From M3007 sp041736625 (GTDB lineage: Bacteria > Bacteroidota > Bacteroidia > Chitinophagales > Saprospiraceae): a DNA stretch of 64,000 nucleotides. The stretch spans positions 1 to 64,000 of the forward strand of contig JBGSTG010000087.1 in NCBI GenBank assembly GCA_041736625.1, in the 5' to 3' direction. A model generated the notes under the pieces. It was not told the origin of the DNA. It did no database searches and saw nothing but the letters and a program-made list of their open reading frames with translations. The stretch's first letter is position 1; the number at the start of each line of letters is the position of its first letter. Shown one piece after another: positions 10,711 through 19,984 of this stretch. Both the position numbers and the translations under genes were made by a program.

Positions 10711-10718
10711 TATATTTG
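10711..10718 (+). promoter_or_regulatory. -7 box for thrS
   Basis: TATATTTG, exact consensus, 76 nt before the thrS ATG. The ~65-nt leader shows no clear T-box or other known regulatory fold by eye. Confidence 0.55.
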
Positions 10719-10794
10719 CGGCATCTTCGAACCGCACCGACCGCAATCGGGGCACCCGCCTGTTGTATGGGTGGGCTAAAACAGTTTTTTACCG

Positions 10795-12714
<1,920 letters not shown>

Positions 12715-12913
12715 GGGGGGATTTGCGATTTTGGGGCATGCGGACTGGACGGATCGCTGCGCGAATGCGGATGTGGGCGATATCTTTCTTTAAAGATGAG
12801 CGGAGATGAATGCTTATTCGTATTGGCGCAGCGCTTCGACCAGCCTGTTCGCATCACATAATCAATAATTGACCAATGCGTGAAATATATCTATCGGAAA
12901 CCAAAAAATCCAT

Positions 12914-12944
12914 TTGGAATGCTTGTTATATTTTGTTAACTTTG
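12914..12944 (+). promoter_or_regulatory. Promoter of the DUF433 gene (-33 and -7)
   Basis: TTG at 12914-12916 and TAACTTTG at 12937-12944, separated by 20 nt. This is close to ideal Bacteroidota spacing, and ATG 12961 lies 16 nt downstream. Confidence 0.6.
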
Positions 12945-12960
12945 TATAAAATTTCTCTTA

Positions 12961-13392
12961 ATGGTCAGCAAAGATGCACAAGCAGTATTTAAACGGGTAA
13001 AAGAAGATATTAATCAAGTAGACCCTGATCAGCGGGATGTGTTATTGTCTTTGTTAAAAGAATATTTTTTGGATAACAATAAAAAAAATGAAATAATATT
13101 TCTTTTTTCGCCTGATATTGATTCAAATCAATTTTCTGCCCAAAATAATTTCAGTGACCCCTTTCCGGGCATCGAAAAAACACCGGGCGTATGTGGAGGA
13201 AGCGCTTGTATTATTCGCACGCGCATACCGGTTTGGACATTGGTTTTGTCCAAAAACCTAGGCATGAATGACGACCAGTTGTTGGAAAATTATCCATCCT
13301 TGCGTCGGCAAGATTTATTCAGTGCTTGGAATTATTATCGGGCCAATAAGGAGGAGATCGATTCCGAAATAGCAGAAAATGAAGTCGATTGA
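12961..13392 (+). CDS. DUF433 domain protein (antitoxin-like)
   Basis: 143 aa. The C-terminal half (about 75-135) matches the DUF433 pattern: TPGVCGGSACIIRTRIPVWT, then a small helix-turn-helix-like region and LRRQDLFSAWNYYRANKEEID. DUF433 proteins are usually the antitoxin-like partner of DUF5615 PIN-like toxins. The N-terminal half is a predicted helical region without a recognised domain. Base composition is clearly more AT-rich than its neighbours (many AAA/AAT codons), which suggests horizontal gain. No intact toxin follows, only a possible remnant at 13395-13427. Confidence 0.7.
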   Translation: MVSKDAQAVFKRVKEDINQVDPDQRDVLLSLLKEYFLDNNKKNEIIFLFSPDIDSNQFSAQNNFSDPFPGIEKTPGVCGGSACIIRTRIPVWTLVLSKNLGMNDDQLLENYPSLRRQDLFSAWNYYRANKEEIDSEIAENEVD

Positions 13393-13394
13393 AA

Positions 13395-13427
13395 ATGGCT
13401 CGGTTTTATGTCGAATCAAACTATTAA
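13395..13427 (+). pseudogene. Possible truncated start of a DUF5615-type partner
   Basis: Two bases after the DUF433 stop an ATG opens MARFYVESNY and then stops. DUF5615 toxins often begin MxRFYxDExF directly behind a DUF433 gene, so this may be what is left of the partner. Ten residues are too few to be sure, and chance is a real alternative. Confidence 0.25.
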
Positions 13428-13500
13428 TGCTGGACGCATGGATGGAAAATTGATAAGAATTAATCGTGGATAAGCGTAAATAAGGAATTTGCGATAAAAA

Positions 13501-13531
13501 CCTGTACGATGGCTTGAAGCCATCGTACAGG
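13501..13531. repeat. Perfect 15-bp palindrome with 1-nt centre (REP-like)
   Basis: Arms 13501-13515 and 13517-13531 are exact reverse complements (CCTGTACGATGGCTT). The GATGGCTT/AAGCCATC core resembles the outer ends of the large palindrome at 32708-32968. There is no T-run, so it is a poor terminator. Confidence 0.7.
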
Positions 13532-13556
13532 TAACCAAACCAGCACGCATTCACCT

Positions 13557-13578
13557 GACCGATGAAAGCCCATCGGTC
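13557..13578 (-). repeat. Short palindrome behind pckG
   Basis: Arms GACCGATG/CATCGGTC with a 6-nt loop AAAGCC, 22 nt beyond the pckG stop. It could end pckG transcription, but no clean T-run follows on the minus strand. The GAAAGCC element recurs in the 32.7-kb palindrome. Confidence 0.45.
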
Positions 13579-13599
13579 ATTTTAATCCCGGCGTCCACA

Positions 13600-15447
13600 T
13601 CAAACCTCATCGGCGGCCAAACTCCACTTGCTCGGCGAGCGCCACAGAGCCGAGAGCAGGAGTTGGCGCATGAACAGGAACTCCTTGGGCAGTTTGTCGT
13701 ACATGCGTTCGAAGAGCTCCTCGTGTGCGAGCATTTCGTGCTTCCACTCCTCGCTGTTCAGGTCCATGATGTCGTCAAAATCACTTTTGCTGAACTCCAG
13801 GCCCGTCCAGTCCAGGTCTTCATAACGGGGCATCCACCCGATGGGGCTTTCGACGGCAGAGCCGCGGCCGCGTACGCGGTCGATGATCCATTTGAGCACG
13901 CGCATATTGTCGCCGAATCCGGGCCACAGGAACTTGCCCTCTTCGTCTTTGCGGAACCAGTTCACGCCGAATATCCGCGGTGGGTTGTTGATCTCGCGTC
14001 CGAGCTGGAGCCAGTGGTTAAAATAGTCGGCCATGTGGTAGCCGCAAAAGGGCAGCATGGCAAACGGGTCGCGGCGCACCTGGCCGATGTTGCCAAAAGC
14101 GGCGGCGGTCATTTCGGAGCCCATGGTGGAGGCCATGTACACGCCGAAATTCCAGTTGAACGCCTGGTACACCAGGGGAACGGTGGTGCTGCGCCGGCCA
14201 CCGAAGATGAACGCACGAATACGCACGCCTTTAGGGTCTTCCCAGGCCTCGTCGATCACCGGATTTTGGTGTGCAGGGGCGGTGAACCGGGCGTTGGCGT
14301 GTGCTGCGGGTTTGCCGCTCTGCTTGTCGTAGGGCTGCCCATGCCAGTCGGTCAGGCCGTCGGGCGCCTCCTTGGTCATGCCCTCCCACCACACATCGAG
14401 GTCCGGTGTAATGGCCACGTTGGTGAAGATGGTGTTGGCCGCGATGGTGACCATGGCGTTGGGGTTGGTTTTTTCGTTGGTGCCGGGCGCCACGCCGAAG
14501 TAGCCGGCTTCCGGGTTGATGGCGTGCAGGCGCCCTTTGGCATCGGGCTTGATCCAGGCGATGTCGTCGCCCACCGTGGTGATCTTCCAGCCTGCCATTT
14601 CATCGGGCGGGATGAGCATGGCGAAGTTGGTTTTGCCGCAAGCGCTGGGGAAAGCGGCGGCGATGTAGGTCTTTTCGCCTTCGGGGCTTTCGGCGCCCAG
14701 GATGAGCATGTGCTCGGCCAGCCAGCCCTCTTCCCGCGCCATGCTGGAGGCGATGCGCAGGGCAAAGCATTTTTTACCCAGCAGGGCATTGCCGCCGTAA
14801 CCGGAACCGTAGGAGACAATGGCGCGCTCTTCGGGGTAATGCACAATGTATTTGGTGGTGGGGTTGCAAGGCCATTTGGCATCCGCCTGGCCGGGCTGCA
14901 ACGGAGCGCCTACGGTGTGGATGCACTTGACGTACTCGCCGTCTTCGCCCAGCACGTCGATCACCGGCTTTCCGATGCGGGTCATGATTTTCATGTTGAC
15001 CACCACGTACTCCGAGTCGGTGATTTCCACGCCGATTTGCGACAGGGGAGATCCCACAGGGCCCATGCTGAACGGGATGACGTACATGGTGCGGCCTTTC
15101 ATGCAACCTTTGATGAGACCTTGCAGCATGGTCTTCATCTCCCGCGGATGCATCCAGTTGTTGGTGGGGCCTGCATCTTCCTTGCGCAAGCTGCAAATAA
15201 ACGTTCGGTCCTCCACGCGGGCGACGTCGGAAGGGTCGGAGAAACAGGCGAAGCTGTTGGGGCGCTTTTCCGGATTAAGCCGGATGAAGGTGCCTTTTTC
15301 GACCAGCAAGTTGCACAGGGCGCTGTACTCCTCTTCGGAGCCGTCGCACCAGTACACACGATCAGCTTGGCAGAACGCTGCCGTTTCTTTTACCCAGCGC
15401 ACCAACTCCTGGTGTTTGACGGTGCCGGAATAATCAGCCTTTAGCAT
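13600..15447 (-). CDS. pckG: Phosphoenolpyruvate carboxykinase (GTP)
   Basis: GTP-dependent PEP carboxykinase interconverting oxaloacetate and PEP; entry to gluconeogenesis or anaplerosis. The 615-aa length fits the GTP family, not the ~530-aa ATP family. Visible motifs include the P-loop AAAFPSACGKTNFAML, the metal and substrate region GDDIAWIKPD, and FGGRRSTTVPLVYQAFNW. The start MLKADYSGTVKH is used because nothing better lies upstream; a one-mismatch -7 box (TACCTTTA) sits about 65 nt before it. A large GCGGAAT inverted repeat separates it from the gene behind. Confidence 0.95.
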   Translation of the reverse strand: MLKADYSGTVKHQELVRWVKETAAFCQADRVYWCDGSEEEYSALCNLLVEKGTFIRLNPEKRPNSFACFSDPSDVARVEDRTFICSLRKEDAGPTNNWMHPREMKTMLQGLIKGCMKGRTMYVIPFSMGPVGSPLSQIGVEITDSEYVVVNMKIMTRIGKPVIDVLGEDGEYVKCIHTVGAPLQPGQADAKWPCNPTTKYIVHYPEERAIVSYGSGYGGNALLGKKCFALRIASSMAREEGWLAEHMLILGAESPEGEKTYIAAAFPSACGKTNFAMLIPPDEMAGWKITTVGDDIAWIKPDAKGRLHAINPEAGYFGVAPGTNEKTNPNAMVTIAANTIFTNVAITPDLDVWWEGMTKEAPDGLTDWHGQPYDKQSGKPAAHANARFTAPAHQNPVIDEAWEDPKGVRIRAFIFGGRRSTTVPLVYQAFNWNFGVYMASTMGSEMTAAAFGNIGQVRRDPFAMLPFCGYHMADYFNHWLQLGREINNPPRIFGVNWFRKDEEGKFLWPGFGDNMRVLKWIIDRVRGRGSAVESPIGWMPRYEDLDWTGLEFSKSDFDDIMDLNSEEWKHEMLAHEELFERMYDKLPKEFLFMRQLLLSALWRSPSKWSLAADEV

Positions 15448-15534
15448 AATAAAAAAATGTAAGGTTAGGTTTCAAAAAAGATAGGACAGGTGGGCAGTCG
15501 GTTTTCGGGCTAAAGGTAAGCAATACGGCATCTC

Positions 15535-15631
15535 GAATGCGGAATTCGGAATGCGGAATGCGGAATAAATTTGCGCCTGGTCCAACGAAAACCCAAGCGC
15601 ATATTTATTCCGCATTCCACATTCCGCATTC
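15535..15631. repeat. Inverted repeat built from GCGGAAT units
   Basis: The left arm (15535-15576) is three to four GGAATGC/GCGGAAT units ending in AATAAATTTGCGC. The right arm (15597-15631) is its reverse complement with small differences (GCGCATATTTATTCC onwards). The loop is about 20 nt. The repeat lies between the 502-aa gene and pckG, and its right end touches the 3' end of the former (stop at 15634). The same units appear inside gpmI at 28834-28850. Confidence 0.7.
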
Positions 15632-15633
15632 AC

Positions 15634-17142
15634 TCACCGTGCGCGTTCATCCAAATGGTTGCAGAGCATTTCCCAAAGGTCTTCGTAGGGAATGATTTCG
15701 ATTTCATGGGTTTGGCGGGCCATTTCAATGGGGGTAATGCGGAGTTTTTGGAGCATAGGTTTGGCTTTTTCGAGGAAGAAGCGGCGCCGGAAGTTGACTT
15801 TTGGCAGTACGCCGAGTATTTTGATGAACGTATTGGAGCGCAGGAGGTGATCGTCGTTGCGCAAGTACCGGGAGCCGTATTTTTCCAGTGCGCCGGTGCG
15901 CTGCCGAATGTCGTCGTATTTACCTTCGAGCAGTTGGATGAGGATGTGCGCGATGAGAATGGCGACGTTTAGGCCGCGTTTATCCTGGGTGAATGCGGGC
16001 ACGTCGTTCACCAGTTTGCTGGATCGGACGGCAGGCAGGCCGTAGGATTCGGGTTTTTTACCCTCGTATCGCAGCGCGATGCAGAGGTACGCGCCCAACA
16101 GGCGCCACAGGGAGAGCAGGTGTTCGGGTTGCAGGCGCAGGCGGCGGTTGGCCAGGCCGCGTTGGTAGATGTCGGCCGCCCTTTCGTATTCGCGGGTGTG
16201 CATGGCCAGATAGAAGTAGGCGATGAGCGTCTGGTACCAGTTGGGCAGGTTTTCGGGGGTATGCGCCAGGGCGTATTCGGCGGCCGACCGGCCCTCCTCA
16301 AAACGGCGCAACATGATGCAGCAGGTGATTTTCTGCAGTTGCAGGGCGCTGACCACCGATTCCATCGGGTACGGCTTGGCCATAAAATGCCGGATGCCGA
16401 ATTCGGTGGCCTGCAGGGCGCCAGTGTAATCGAGGTCGACCATGTGTTTGTTTATGTGGGCCAGCAGGTAGTGCAATTCGAAATTGTTGGATCGGACGGA
16501 CCCGAAGTGCGGCGCCATGTTGCCCAGCTGTTCGCCGATCAGGCAGGCGACTTCCGGGCGCGCCTGCCGGGAGTGCAGGTACGTTAATTGGGTCTGCTGG
16601 AAATAGCCGCGCATCTTTAGCTCGATATCGATGGCCTGTTTGGCCAAAGCGCTCAACTCGCGCCAGCGGTGAAACGCCTTTTCATTTCCCTGGGCATTGG
16701 CCGTCATATCGCAAAGTGCGTCGGCTGCAAAAAAGGTAAGGATCGGGTTTTCGTACCTTTCTCCAGTCCGCAACAGGTCTTTGGCCACATCTTCCACGTT
16801 GGCCCGCGCACCCAACAGTCGCATCACCTTGAGCATGCCAATCTTTTGATATCCGTCGATAAACGCAGCCATAAACGGGTCGCTTTCATCTTCAGGAAAC
16901 ACCACCAGGCTGACCATCTTGCGCAATGCCTGCAACAACTGCCGCGTTGCCTTTTTGTACTGTAACTCGGAAAAACCCGCGTGAACAGGCAGTTGCTGCG
17001 GATCCTTCAACTGCTGCTCACAAATCAGGTCGTAGAGAGCCAATGGCTCGATGCGGCCGTTGACCAGCAAACGGAGCCACTCCCGGTCGTTCGGCACATA
17101 ACGCCTGACAAGCGGCACGAGCTCGAGAATTTTAGCGGTCAT
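15634..17142 (-). CDS. Conserved hypothetical TPR-like helical protein
   Basis: 502 aa, no signal peptide and no clear TM, so cytoplasmic. It begins MTAKILELVPLVRRYVPND. The middle (about 150-420) is a series of paired helices with TPR-like spacing, for example GALQATEFGIRHFM, EEGRSAAEYALAHTPENLPNW and YERAADIYQRGLANRRLRL, suggesting a protein-interaction solenoid. I do not recognise a catalytic domain. I recall similar ~500-aa proteins from Saprospiraceae but cannot name a function. No exact -7 box is seen upstream. Confidence 0.75.
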   Translation of the reverse strand: MTAKILELVPLVRRYVPNDREWLRLLVNGRIEPLALYDLICEQQLKDPQQLPVHAGFSELQYKKATRQLLQALRKMVSLVVFPEDESDPFMAAFIDGYQKIGMLKVMRLLGARANVEDVAKDLLRTGERYENPILTFFAADALCDMTANAQGNEKAFHRWRELSALAKQAIDIELKMRGYFQQTQLTYLHSRQARPEVACLIGEQLGNMAPHFGSVRSNNFELHYLLAHINKHMVDLDYTGALQATEFGIRHFMAKPYPMESVVSALQLQKITCCIMLRRFEEGRSAAEYALAHTPENLPNWYQTLIAYFYLAMHTREYERAADIYQRGLANRRLRLQPEHLLSLWRLLGAYLCIALRYEGKKPESYGLPAVRSSKLVNDVPAFTQDKRGLNVAILIAHILIQLLEGKYDDIRQRTGALEKYGSRYLRNDDHLLRSNTFIKILGVLPKVNFRRRFFLEKAKPMLQKLRITPIEMARQTHEIEIIPYEDLWEMLCNHLDERAR

Positions 17143-17752
17143 GATGTGTTAATTTAGCGTATTAGATGTAATCGATAAACAACAAAATGTTGATTATCAA
17201 TAATTTGATTAAATTACAGATTAAAATAACGTGTGGTGAAAAAGGTTTCTTAGCCGATGTCTGTCGTTGCTTTTCTCCCAAAAATGACGTTTCTTTGTTC
17301 CCTAATCCGGTTGCTTCATCATTCAAACACAGCTTCTTTATGAAAAACGCCCTTGCTCTTCTCGCTCCTGCCCGTTCTCTTCGGTCCGTTTTCCCACTTC
17401 CGGTCATCATCATTCTGGACACCAACGTCGCCGGGTAACTCCCTCACCGTACCCTTTTTGTGCTCCCCCGTTCGTCGACTTGCCGTTGACGGATATTTCC
17501 AGGAGGTCCGCTTTGCAGGGATTCTCCCGAAACGCTGTGCGTACCTCAAAAGTAAAAGCTATTTTGGATAATACAATACATATTTTGACCTAAACGAGCC
17601 AATGCCCAATAAAAAATATAAATAAGGCTGCTATCTAAAAAAAATAAAGTATTAACAATCAGTTTTTTGTCAAAAAAATACCGTGTTCTTTTTCTACAAA
17701 AAGGGGAATCGCAGGGTGCAGTTTCGTCGGTAACCGGGCCTGAATTGTCCGG
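17143..17752. other. Intergenic region, no gene seen
   Basis: About 610 nt. Both flanks are AT-rich (around 17160-17240 and 17560-17700) and the middle is pyrimidine-rich. Open frames of 70-85 codons on both strands show no family resemblance and no promoter, so I do not call them. No strong hairpin with a T-run was found. Confidence 0.5.
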
Positions 17753-17760
17753 TACATTTG
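17753..17760 (+). promoter_or_regulatory. -7 box for the Cys-rich protein gene
   Basis: TACATTTG, exact consensus, 19 nt before ATG 17780. No convincing -33 TTG at the right distance. Confidence 0.55.
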
Positions 17761-17779
17761 TCTGAAAAACACCTTCATC

Positions 17780-18214
17780 ATGCACCTTCGAACAACACAA
17801 CCCGTTTGGGCGGGAACGGGCATTACCGAAGAGCGTGCCCCGGCGCAGTTGGTCTCCATTGAAATGGGCGACCCGCGCACCCCGGATTGCCGCAATTTCG
17901 GCATCTGCCGCGTGAATTTATGGTCGGCCGAAGATCCTCCGCCCGGCTGCGGTTGCCACCTCTGCTCGTGGATCAACCTGGAAGCCGGGGCTGTGGTGCG
18001 CCTGGGGTTCATCCGCCAGACCATCCCGCCGCAAATCTATGCGATCCATTTTAAGCGAAATCACCTGGTGCTACCATCCGATTGCACCGTATCGGAAGCG
18101 GTGAGCGAGCAAATACTGGGCAAGCCCGGCATCATGACGCTTCGCGCGGGCGCCTATCCCGTTTACCGCTGCCCGGGTATCCTGGAAGTGTACATCCCGT
18201 ACGTTTCGGAGTAG
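17780..18214 (+). CDS. Small Cys-rich hypothetical protein
   Basis: 144 aa without signal peptide or TM. The Cys pattern CRNFGICRVN followed about 18 residues later by CGCHLC (residues roughly 37-62) could bind zinc or another metal. A further Cys lies in LPSDCTVSE and one in YPVYRCPGILEVYIPY near the C-terminus. The predicted structure is mostly beta. It has its own promoter and is convergent with hemB, whose stop is 14 nt away. Family unknown to me. Confidence 0.65.
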   Translation: MHLRTTQPVWAGTGITEERAPAQLVSIEMGDPRTPDCRNFGICRVNLWSAEDPPPGCGCHLCSWINLEAGAVVRLGFIRQTIPPQIYAIHFKRNHLVLPSDCTVSEAVSEQILGKPGIMTLRAGAYPVYRCPGILEVYIPYVSE

Positions 18215-18228
18215 TTTTTTGCGGGGGG

Positions 18229-19206
18229 TCAGATGCCGCCCGGGAAACGCTGCGCAAAGTCCTTCGCCAGATAGGTTAGGATCACATCTGCGCCGGCCCG
18301 TCGTATGCTCAGCAGGGTTTCGGGCATGGCCTTTTCGTAGTCGAGCCAGCCGTTGCGGCAGGCGGCGAGCAACATGGCGCATTCCCCGCTCACATGGTAG
18401 GCGGCAACGGGCTGGTCGACGTGATCCTTCAGCAAACGGATCACATCGAGGTAATGCAGCGCCGGTTTCACCATGAGCATGTCGGCGCCTTCGGACGCGT
18501 CGAGCCGGGCCTCAATCAGCGCTTCGCGGCGGTTGGCCGGATTCATCTGGTAGGTCTTCTTGTCGCCACTTTTGGGCGCCGAGTCAAGCGCGTCGCGAAA
18601 GGGGCCGTAGAACGCGCTGGCGTATTTGGCGGTATAGGAAAGGATGCCGGTTTCGGTGAGCCCTTGTTTGTCGAGCGCTTCGCGGATGTAACCAACGCGA
18701 CCGTCCATCATGTCGGACGGGCCCAGCAGGTCGAACCCCGCCTGGGCTTGCGCAACGGCCATTCGCGCGAGAATGGGCAAGGTGTCGTCGTTCACAATCT
18801 CGCCTTGGCGAACCAGCCCGTCGTGCCCGTCGCTGCTGTACGGATCCATGGCCACGTCGCTGATCAGCGTGCATTCCGGAAACCGCCTTTTAATCTCCCG
18901 GGCCGTTTGGAGGTAAAAATTATCGGGATGATGGCTGTAAGTGGCCTCCTGGTCTTTGAGCGCGTCCGATACGGCCGGAAAAAGGATAAAATTCCGAAGT
19001 CCGAGCGCCATGCAGTCGTCCAGTTCCTGCATCAGCATATCCGGCGAAAATCGGAAGATACCGGGCAGGGAAGCGATCTCGGAGCGCGTGCGGCTGCCGT
19101 CGACCAAAAAAAGCGGAAAGACCAGGTGAGCGGGAGAGAGATGGGTTTCGGTGGCCATATCCCGGATGGCGGCGGTGCGGCGGTTTCGACGCGGACGTTG
19201 GAGCAT
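18229..19206 (-). CDS. hemB: Delta-aminolevulinic acid dehydratase (porphobilinogen synthase)
   Basis: Condenses two 5-aminolevulinate molecules to porphobilinogen in tetrapyrrole synthesis; cytosolic. 325 aa, normal. The two Schiff-base lysines are in LSYTAKYASAFYGP and MLMVKPALHYLD. The metal site reads DVAMDPYSSDGHDG, with Asp where zinc enzymes have Cys, so it is expected to be of the Mg-dependent type. An exact -7 box lies 17 nt before the start. A separate minus-strand small-RNA candidate lies just upstream and ends 52 nt before the hemB promoter. Confidence 0.94.
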   Translation of the reverse strand: MLQRPRRNRRTAAIRDMATETHLSPAHLVFPLFLVDGSRTRSEIASLPGIFRFSPDMLMQELDDCMALGLRNFILFPAVSDALKDQEATYSHHPDNFYLQTAREIKRRFPECTLISDVAMDPYSSDGHDGLVRQGEIVNDDTLPILARMAVAQAQAGFDLLGPSDMMDGRVGYIREALDKQGLTETGILSYTAKYASAFYGPFRDALDSAPKSGDKKTYQMNPANRREALIEARLDASEGADMLMVKPALHYLDVIRLLKDHVDQPVAAYHVSGECAMLLAACRNGWLDYEKAMPETLLSIRRAGADVILTYLAKDFAQRFPGGI

Positions 19207-19223
19207 GGTGCTTGTTTGTGCCG

Positions 19224-19231
19224 CAAAAGTA
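19224..19231 (-). promoter_or_regulatory. -7 box for hemB
   Basis: TACTTTTG on the minus strand, 17 nt from the ATG at 19206. Confidence 0.55.
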
Positions 19232-19282
19232 GGGATTGCGGCAACAGGGAACGGCTCTCAAAATTTATTTTACACTACCCTG

Positions 19283-19322
19283 AAAAAAAAACAGGGATGC
19301 CACCTTAACGGCAGCACCCTGT
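19283..19322 (-). terminator. Intrinsic terminator of the hemB-upstream RNA
   Basis: ACAGGG...CCCTGT outer stem with an inner TGCC/GGCA stem, followed on the minus strand by a run of nine T. It separates the small RNA from hemB. Confidence 0.65.
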
Positions 19323-19443
19323 ATAACCCCAAAAAACCAAATGAAAACAATCTTAAACTGACGCCCAAAGGCGAGAATTTGCTCTTTTGTGTTGCAAGAT
19401 TAAATATCAGTAAATTCTTTTAGAATTCTTATTCTTGCAATCA
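19283..19443 (-). ncRNA. Candidate small RNA upstream of hemB (family shared with 39.2 kb)
   Basis: A self-contained minus-strand unit of about 160 nt: exact -7 box at 19450-19457, then a long imperfect stem at the 5' end (19386-19399 pairing with 19433-19453), and a strong terminator at 19283-19322. It has no ORF of note. Directly before the terminator is a 24-nt block (19325-19348) identical to 39274-39297 on the plus strand, where it also sits directly before a terminator hairpin. Further matches are AGCAAATTCTCG (AGCAACTTCTCG there) and GTCAG. It could be a trans-acting sRNA or a 6S-type RNA; Rfam class not determined. Confidence 0.5.
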
Positions 19444-19449
19444 GTAACA

Positions 19450-19457
19450 CAAAGGTA
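19450..19457 (-). promoter_or_regulatory. -7 box of the hemB-upstream RNA
   Basis: TACCTTTG on the minus strand with no protein gene downstream until hemB. Confidence 0.5.
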
Positions 19458-19547
19458 AGTGTTTTTTCGGATTCGTCAATACCTTTCGCAAAAAAAATTT
19501 AAGATTTTTTAAAACAGCCTTGCCTTTTGCATAAAAACACGGAATTC

Positions 19548-19904
19548 ATGGAGGAAAACCAGCCGCTGGGCGCCATAAAGCCCCATTTCCGGGCGACAGT
19601 TTGGACGGGCTTTTGTTGCCTCTGCCTGTGGTGTGCCTGCGGATCCGATCGGGATGCGCTGATTATGGATTACGTGTCGGAGCGGGTGAGCGATTTTGAA
19701 CGCAAAGAGTGGAAAAAATGCCGCGACGGGTTGCTGGAACAGGCCTCCGGCATCGTCGATTCCATGCTGTTGGAAGAGGTAACAACCGACGCGCTGGATT
19801 CGCTGCGCAGTCGCAAACCCTGGCGGCCGGTTGTTCCGCCGCCCATTGAGCCGCTCGACAGCGGTGGCGTACGACCCATATTCGATTCTTTGGGCGACCG
19901 GTAG
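19548..19904 (+). CDS. Small putative lipoprotein
   Basis: About 118 aa from ATG 19548. A hydrophobic segment TVWTGFCCLCLWCAC ends in a plausible lipobox (LWCAC then G), although about 18 residues precede it, long for a lipoprotein signal. The mature part is a charged helix (DYVSERVSDFERKEWKKCRDG, then EQASGIVDSMLLEEVTTDALDSL) and a proline-rich tail (RPVVPPPIEPLDSGG). I recall similar short proteins in Saprospiraceae but know no function. It precedes the SprA-like gene by 80 nt and may be in one operon with it. Confidence 0.6.
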   Translation: MEENQPLGAIKPHFRATVWTGFCCLCLWCACGSDRDALIMDYVSERVSDFERKEWKKCRDGLLEQASGIVDSMLLEEVTTDALDSLRSRKPWRPVVPPPIEPLDSGGVRPIFDSLGDR

Positions 19905-19984
19905 GCAACGCGCCGGCTACCCAGGTCGTCAATGCAGGGCATGCATTCCGCCGCCCGGGAGGGGGTAAATTTCTGACTATTTTG

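Noticed and set aside
10719..10794. T-box or other riboswitch before thrS
   Set aside because: The leader is only about 65 nt and lacks a recognisable T-box sequence or terminator/antiterminator pair.
13501..13531. Palindrome as intrinsic terminator
   Set aside because: No T-run on either side; the single-base loop also disfavours an RNA hairpin of this form. Better seen as a REP-like DNA element.
17187..17438. Possible 83-codon gene in the 17.2-17.7 kb gap
   Set aside because: No promoter, no recognisable domain, biased pyrimidine-rich composition and an alternative frame on the other strand of similar length.
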